Part shown: piece by piece, positions 29,934 through 33,905 of the stretch
How positions within the stretch are numbered: the first letter of the stretch is position 1
How the letters are laid out: the number at the start of each line of letters is the position of its first letter
DNA from: Lentibacillus juripiscarius JCM 12147
Lineage (GTDB): Bacteria > Bacillota > Bacilli > Bacillales_D > Amphibacillaceae
Direction: 5' to 3'
Length of the DNA: 33,905 nucleotides
Assembly: GCA_001311805.1 (NCBI GenBank)
Contig: BBCA01000032.1
Span: 1-33,905 of the forward strand
Translations under genes and position numbers: made by a program
Notes under the pieces: generated by a model
Databases searched by the model: none
What the model was told of the DNA's origin: nothing
Seen by the model: the letters and a program-made list of their open reading frames with translations, nothing else

Positions 29934-30362
29934 TCATTTCACATTAAGTTGGCGATACAATGAAGTTTTTGACACATTTGTAATTTCACAAATAGTGCTA
30001 ACCGACATGTTTCCTGCCTTATATAATTCAATAGCATGCTCCATTCTCGCATGGTTATTATGATATTTCTTTGTTCTACCCTTATATTTGCCCTGCTCTT
30101 TAGCAAGCTCTACCATCCTCTCCCTTTGCCGCATAAGAAGTAAATCACGTTCCAGCTGATTGACTCCAGCCATAACCGTTATTAAAAATTGACTATAAGG
30201 ATTATCTTCGGACAAATCCAGCCATGTATCTTTTAATGATTTGAGATTGGCCCCTTTGTTACGAATCATATCAATTAATTCGAATAGATCTTGTGTACTT
30301 CTGGTTATACGTGCTAAGTCGGTAACGTAAATAACGTCACCATCTTTCAGGTCCTGCAGCAA
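29934..30362 (-). pseudogene. Serine recombinase (resolvase/invertase family) lacking its N-terminus
   Basis: The translation has LKDGDVIYVTDLARITRSTQDLFEL, including the two conserved arginines (ARITRS) of the catalytic domain. NPYSQFLITVMAGVNQLERDLL, QGKYKGRTKKYH and a C-terminal helix-turn-helix (MSVSTICEITNVSKTSLYRQL) follow. The first 35-40 residues, with the nucleophilic serine (normally GYxRVS), are missing. Upstream only a damaged piece (KNIGDTSG, QLQQLL) can be read up to about 30420. It is probably inactive. Comparable recombinases resolve Tn3-family cointegrates or invert DNA. Confidence 0.75.
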
Positions 30363-30508
30363 TTGTTGTAATGTAATTGTGGCCGATTATCCTGACGTAT
30401 CCCCGATATTTTTCGTGATAAATATCTTCTTCCTTCAAAAAACCTAAACTATTCAAAAATACACACCAATATCTACTAAATATGCTATTATTTAATCGGG
30501 TGATAAAT

Positions 30509-30868
30509 ATGATGCAAGTAATTGGTGAAACAACCGTCTATTTTAAAACGGATAAATTTTCCATGAACCTAGTTCAATCAAGATTAAATGATGCATTTGA
30601 GAAATTTGACATCATTTCTCACGACATCTATAAAGTGAGGCACAAACTACATATTAAATTTATCATGAATATGCAGGAAAACAACAAATGCAAACTTCTC
30701 GATGACTACATAAGCTACGTATTACCAGAATTAAAGAGTCATTTTCCATGGGAATTCGAATTTCAGCCTTTAATAGTCCACCAAATCACAAAATCATACC
30801 AACCTCTTCAACCAATAAACAAGCATATGACTGCATTTATAAATAACAAACTAAGCAATAATGATTAA
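30509..30868 (+). CDS. Conserved-looking hypothetical protein, unknown function
   Basis: A 119-residue protein on the plus strand, divergent from the recombinase fragment. The ATG at 30509 is chosen over one at 30482 because GGGTGAT lies 5 bp upstream. It reads MMQVIGETTVYFKTDKFSMNLVQ, then KFDIISHDIYKVRHKLHIKFIMN and LLDDYISYVLPELKSHFPWEFEFQ. It is mixed alpha/beta, slightly basic, with no membrane segment and no motif I recognise. The frame is intact with good codon usage, unlike most neighbours. Being between two recombinase genes, it may belong to the mobile element they came from. Confidence 0.6.
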   Translation: MMQVIGETTVYFKTDKFSMNLVQSRLNDAFEKFDIISHDIYKVRHKLHIKFIMNMQENNKCKLLDDYISYVLPELKSHFPWEFEFQPLIVHQITKSYQPLQPINKHMTAFINNKLSNND

Positions 30869-30974
30869 CGCCCAAAGTTCCCTTTAAGTCTTCGGGCCAA
30901 AGAACATTTATTTTATGCTTACTTTTTACGGACTTGTTTAAAAAATTTACCCACCAACAATTGCCAAATTTGAG

Positions 30975-31831
30975 TTACAGTTGATCCATTTTATCCAACA
31001 TTTCAGTCTTAGTTGGATTCGTATACAACAGAGTCGTATGAATATTCGAATGACCAGCCTGATTTGCCACTTCATGAATACTTAAGCCTTTGGCAATTGC
31101 ATTGGAACAAAAGAAGTGCCTCAACACGTGAGGGGTGATTTTTTTACCAACTTCTTTAGCGTATCTTTGAAATGCTGTATTGACAACAGTACGATCAAGA
31201 CGCCGGTTCCGATTACTCGGAAACAGATAATCACTATCTATTTCTTTTTCCTTCCTTTCCTTCAACCAGGATTGTAACGCTACATGAACCTTCTCACTCA
31301 TGTATACAATTCTCGTTTTATCCCCTTTTCCATTTCTCACCGTAATTTCTCTCGTCACTAGATGAACATCATGAAGATGCAAATCCAGTGCTTCTGATAG
31401 TCTTAAACCAGCATAGGCAAATATCGTAGCTAAAGCATAATAACGCATATGATCGTTATCCAATGTAACCTGACGAACTTCTCCACATCTTTATATTCTA
31501 ATGTTGATAAAGATGCATATTGTTGTTGAACTCTTTCGAAATCCTTCTTTCCAATGACTACATTAGGTTGCACACGGTACTCTTCCATCAGAAATTGATT
31601 GAATTTTATTAAGCCGCTCAACTTTGTGTTGATTGTTTTCGGATTTAATTTTTTAACGGTCTTCAAGAAGGAAATATACTCAAGTACATTTTCTCGGTGA
31701 AGTTTTTGAAATGGAACATCCTTTGATTCATCAAACCATTTCAAATAACCTTTGACTGACTGAAGGTATCCTCTTATGGAATTTTCCTTTAAATCTTTAT
31801 TTTGTAAATAAATATAAAAGGATTCTATCAT
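30975..31831 (-). CDS. tnpI: TnpI-like tyrosine recombinase, frameshifted once as sequenced
   Basis: The corrected protein has about 285 residues. The N-terminal SAM-like domain (ENSIRGYLQSVKGYLKWF, NPKTINTKLSGLIKF) is followed by the catalytic domain: Arg in AGLRLSEAL, Lys in NGKGDKTRIV, HVLRHFF, GHSNIHTT and Tyr in LLYTNP. The frame breaks once near 31468 (an EEVRQVTLDNDHM region). The ATG at 31831 follows AAGGAGG. Size and, above all, the upstream site at 31848-31959 match TnpI of the Tn4430/Tn5401 group, which resolves transposon cointegrates. No tnpA is seen. A chromosomal XerC/D-like role is less likely. Confidence 0.75.
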
Positions 31832-31847
31832 GAATGACCCCCTCCTT

Positions 31848-31959
31848 AAATTATGTTGGATTCTTCAATTCGCTTATCCTTCTAAATTATGTTGGATTCT
31901 ACACTTACAATTCTATCAGATGACGAGAAAAACACAACATAAATGACATTATGTTGTGT
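31848..31959. repeat. TnpI-type internal recombination site (IRS-like): two direct and two inverted motifs
   Basis: A 17-bp direct repeat, AAATTATGTTGGATTCT, occurs at 31848-31864 and 31884-31900. A perfect inverted repeat, ACACAACATAA at 31932-31942 and TTATGTTGTGT at 31949-31959, is separated by the 6-bp core ATGACA. All four share TTATGTTG. This is the architecture of Tn4430/Tn5401 resolution sites: an IR core plus two direct accessory repeats beside tnpI. The proximal repeat abuts the ribosome binding site of the recombinase gene, so binding should also repress it. Confidence 0.75.
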
Positions 31960-32130
31960 AACGAAAACTTTCAATGTATCACCTGTAACTGCTAACTTAT
32001 CGATTCAATGGTAAGGTTACTTGGCATGTCCAATTTTAGTATAACATGTTCTTTTGAACTTTTTTAGACCTAAATGTTGACAACTATTAGCTGGTATTAT
32101 TGAATATTTTATTGTGCCAATCTTTGTCTA

Positions 32131-32156
32131 AGAGAGTGTACAATATTCTGTGTAAG
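32131..32156. repeat. Left inverted repeat of an IS256-family element
   Basis: AGAGAGTGTACAATATTCTG and TGTAAG match the familiar IS256-family terminal sequence. It lies about 95 bp before the transposase remnant. The right end of the element is missing. Confidence 0.6.
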
Positions 32157-32249
32157 TAGATATAACCAAACGATGTTCATAGAAAAAGGAAGCCCTTTCC
32201 TGTAGAATAAAGGTTAGCGGACTACATTTACAGAAAAGAAGTCTTCCCT

Positions 32250-32576
32250 ATGAATCATCTTACTACAGACTAATCGAAGCTCTAGCCCAAAAACAAGATA
32301 TTGAAAAAAGTTTTTCGTCTCCATCTGGAAACTGCGATTAACAGCTTTTTAAACATGAACTGACCGTCTTTTTAGACTATGAGCCATATTGATCAAGAAG
32401 GTGTTTATTCCGGCAATTCCCGTAATGGCTTTTACGATCGCACGTTCAAAACGGAATACGGGGAACTTCATCTTCGTATCCCTAGAGACGAAATGGAGAG
32501 TTTCAACAACAAACATTGGCACCATATAAACGTTCTAACAATACGCTGGAACAGTTTGTCATTCATAACACTGTAT
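32250..32576 (+). pseudogene. IS256-family transposase, N-terminal remnant
   Basis: Read through frame breaks on the plus strand: MNHLTTD, LIEALAQKQDIE, FRLHLETAINSFL, then EGVYSGNSRNGFYDRTFKTEYGE and LHLRIPRD, and in another frame APYKRSNNTLEQFVIHNTV. This is the start of the mutator-type IS256 transposase (normally about 390 residues). The catalytic DDE residues are all downstream of the break point at about 32576, where the sequence joins IS66-related DNA in opposite orientation. It is inactive. Confidence 0.8.
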
Positions 32577-32707
32577 TGTCCTTTCTGCAATTCTTAATTT
32601 ACTTAAGTTGATAATCAGAAAAGCTATTTTCTTAGTGATCGGCTTAAGATGTTTCTTTTCAGCGGAGAACACCTCAACCGGTCTCTTTTTATGGGTAAGC
32701 GTAAAAT

Positions 32708-32735
32708 AATCCCCACCTATAAAAAGATGGGGATT
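32708..32735 (-). terminator. Hairpin downstream of the IS66 tnpC remnant
   Basis: AATCCCCA (32708-32715) pairs with TGGGGATT (32728-32735). On the minus strand ATTTTACG follows. It lies 11 bp after the tnpC stop. It may be a terminator of the former IS66 element. Confidence 0.4.
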
Positions 32736-32745
32736 CCTTGTATCT

Positions 32746-32900
32746 TTATTTAGATTTATTTGGAACGTGGCATTCCTGAGGGAGTGTTGCTGACCATGGC
32801 AGGTATTGAGCAATTTTCTCCTTTGCCGTGTAGCCATATTGGGAAGTTGCTCAAAAAGCTAGCTGAAATAATGGAACGGATTTAATCCATTTTCGTTGAC
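32746..32900 (-). pseudogene. IS66-family transposase TnpC, C-terminal remnant
   Basis: On the minus strand: ENGLNPFHYF, LFEQLPNMATRQRRK, then after a missing base IAQYLPWSATLPQECHVPNK and a stop at 32746-32748. This is the conserved tail of the IS66 DDE transposase. Everything upstream of about 32900 is unrelated, so only the last 50 residues remain. It belongs to a different copy from the TnpA fragment at 22645-22946, because the order and distance do not fit one element. Confidence 0.75.
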
Positions 32901-33540
32901 TTTCTAGACCATGTTAGAATAATTTCACTCTTCGTTTCATTCTGCCTGCTGTATCTCCTTTAGTTCAGAATGGTATCCATTCCATCGATCCTGCTCAGAA
33001 TATTCTTTGATATCTATACACTTCCACAAGTAACTTTATAACCAGGAAAAGCTAAATCATGGTTGAAAAATGCATGTTTGATTTGGCTTCTAAAGTTATT
33101 TTTGCCATCAGGACCCAAACTTTTTTGTTTCCCTTTTAGCGTAAGCGTCAAATGAAACACACGCAGGAATTAATGGTCTCCATGTGGTAATCCTCTTAAG
33201 AATTAGTTCGGAAGGTTAAGCTATTACCTTTTTCTTTTTTCATGGGGAAGTGATGTTTTTTCCATTTTTAATAATTTTAGTTGGGGAGCTTATGTCCTGT
33301 AGGGAAAGATTATATACATATTTTCCTACCTATATACATATAGTATCAGATCAGATCAAGAATGAACCTTGAATATTTATCTAAATATTTCATAAGGTAT
33401 TTCTGTGTTAACAACACTATATACGACATCATTACAGAGTATTAGATAAAAGGGGGGCTTGGGCATAGAATGCCTTGTAATTAGTGATTTACTTTGTTAG
33501 AATTTTTTAAAACATAGATAGAAAGGATGAGAGCGAATAA
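32901..33540. other. Stretch without a supported gene
   Basis: About 640 bp. On the minus strand 33000-33130 gives short coding-like pieces (LGPDGKNNFRSQIKHAFFNHDLA) that could belong to another broken gene. A possible promoter for the following membrane protein lies in the AT-rich 33490-33525. Nothing else is supported. Confidence 0.35.
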
Positions 33541-33797
33541 ATGAAGAAATTATTAATTATATTAACATCAATCCTTCACATTTTAATAGTTTACTTGTGG
33601 GTTATAGATTGGGGGCCACTATATTCATCATTTGGAATAATAACATGGATAATATTTGGAACTTTGGGTTTTATACTTTTCTTTAGCATTACAGAAAAAA
33701 ACATAAAACTCTAAAATGGATAATCATTGGAACTAGTTCTTTAATCATTATTATTGGTTTATATACTTATTTGTTGAATTTGCCACAAGTCAAATGA
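33541..33797 (+). CDS. Small membrane protein of unknown function, one frame break as sequenced
   Basis: The ATG at 33541 follows AAAGGATGAGAG. The first frame gives MKKLLIILTSILHILIVYLWVI, then SSFGIITWIIFGTLGFILFFSITE, and stops at 33714. One missing A in an A7 run near 33697 would extend it with KKHKTLKWIIIGTSSLIIIIGLYTYLL and a stop at 33795-33797. The corrected protein has about 86 residues with three membrane segments and short basic loops. The smooth continuation of a third helix supports the correction. I do not recognise the family. Confidence 0.55.
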
Positions 33798-33881
33798 CTT
33801 AATGTTTTGACTTTTTACATTTATTTTGATACTATAATCATCGGTACGTAACTGATTAATAAATGGGAAAGGTGGGTTTAT

Positions 33882-33905
33882 ATGAGGTTTCTAATAAAAA
33901 GAAAA
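33882..33905 (+). CDS. Start of a further gene, cut by the window end
   Basis: ATG at 33882 preceded by GGAAAGGTGGG with good spacing. Eight codons (MRFLIKRK) are visible. The basic start could open a membrane or secreted protein. It follows the small membrane protein gene by 84 bp on the same strand and may form an operon with it. Confidence 0.4.

Noticed and set aside
22645..32900. A single IS66-bounded composite element between the two IS66 fragments
   Set aside because: Both fragments are on the same strand but represent opposite ends of the element (TnpA start and TnpC end) in the wrong order, and no terminal repeats could be matched.
12450..33905. CRISPR array, tRNA or rRNA genes, prophage structural genes
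   Set aside because: I looked for regularly spaced repeats, cloverleaf-like segments and capsid or tail proteins and found none. The repeats near 31.85 kb are too few and lack the even spacing of a CRISPR array.

Overview
The window looks like a chromosomal segment of a low-GC Gram-positive spore-former, most likely a Bacillaceae genus near Virgibacillus, Oceanobacillus or Lentibacillus. The basis is the conserved smc-ftsY-ylxM-ffh-rpsP-khpA-ylqD-rimM-trmD-rplS-(lepB)-rbgA-rnhB block, strong GGAGG-type ribosome binding sites, a DUF3231 protein and a Bacillaceae-type GC-rich intergenic repeat. I could run no database search, so family names come from reading the translations.

Positions 1-12449 are the housekeeping block, all on the minus strand: chromosome condensation (smc), signal recognition particle (ffh, ftsY, ylxM), ribosome and tRNA maturation (rpsP, khpA, rimM, trmD, rplS, rbgA), signal peptidase (lepB) and RNase HII. 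A degraded ylqH-like fragment lies downstream of rnhB.

Positions 12450-33905 are AT-richer accessory DNA. They replace the rnc gene normally found directly upstream of smc. In order they hold: an AprX-like subtilase; a type I toxin with a putative convergent antisense RNA; a DUF3231 protein; a graveyard of gene and IS fragments (NUDIX, amidohydrolase, IS21-like, IS66, DUF2513); a PrrC/RloC-type ABC ATPase with a HEPN-like remnant upstream; an apparently ORF-less group II intron; a type III restriction-modification operon (mod-res); a truncated serine recombinase; a Tn4430-type TnpI tyrosine recombinase with a four-motif recombination site; IS256 and IS66 remnants; and a small membrane protein. 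The ATPase, the restriction system, the recombinases and the IS debris together look like a mobile defence island.

A key caveat: many genes that must be intact (ffh, ftsY, smc, rpsP, rbgA, lepB) carry 1-2 base indels, nearly all at short homopolymers. This fits sequencing or assembly error better than decay. Frameshifts in the accessory genes should therefore not be read as inactivation without checking. Fragments that are also truncated or fused to unrelated DNA are more likely real pseudogenes.
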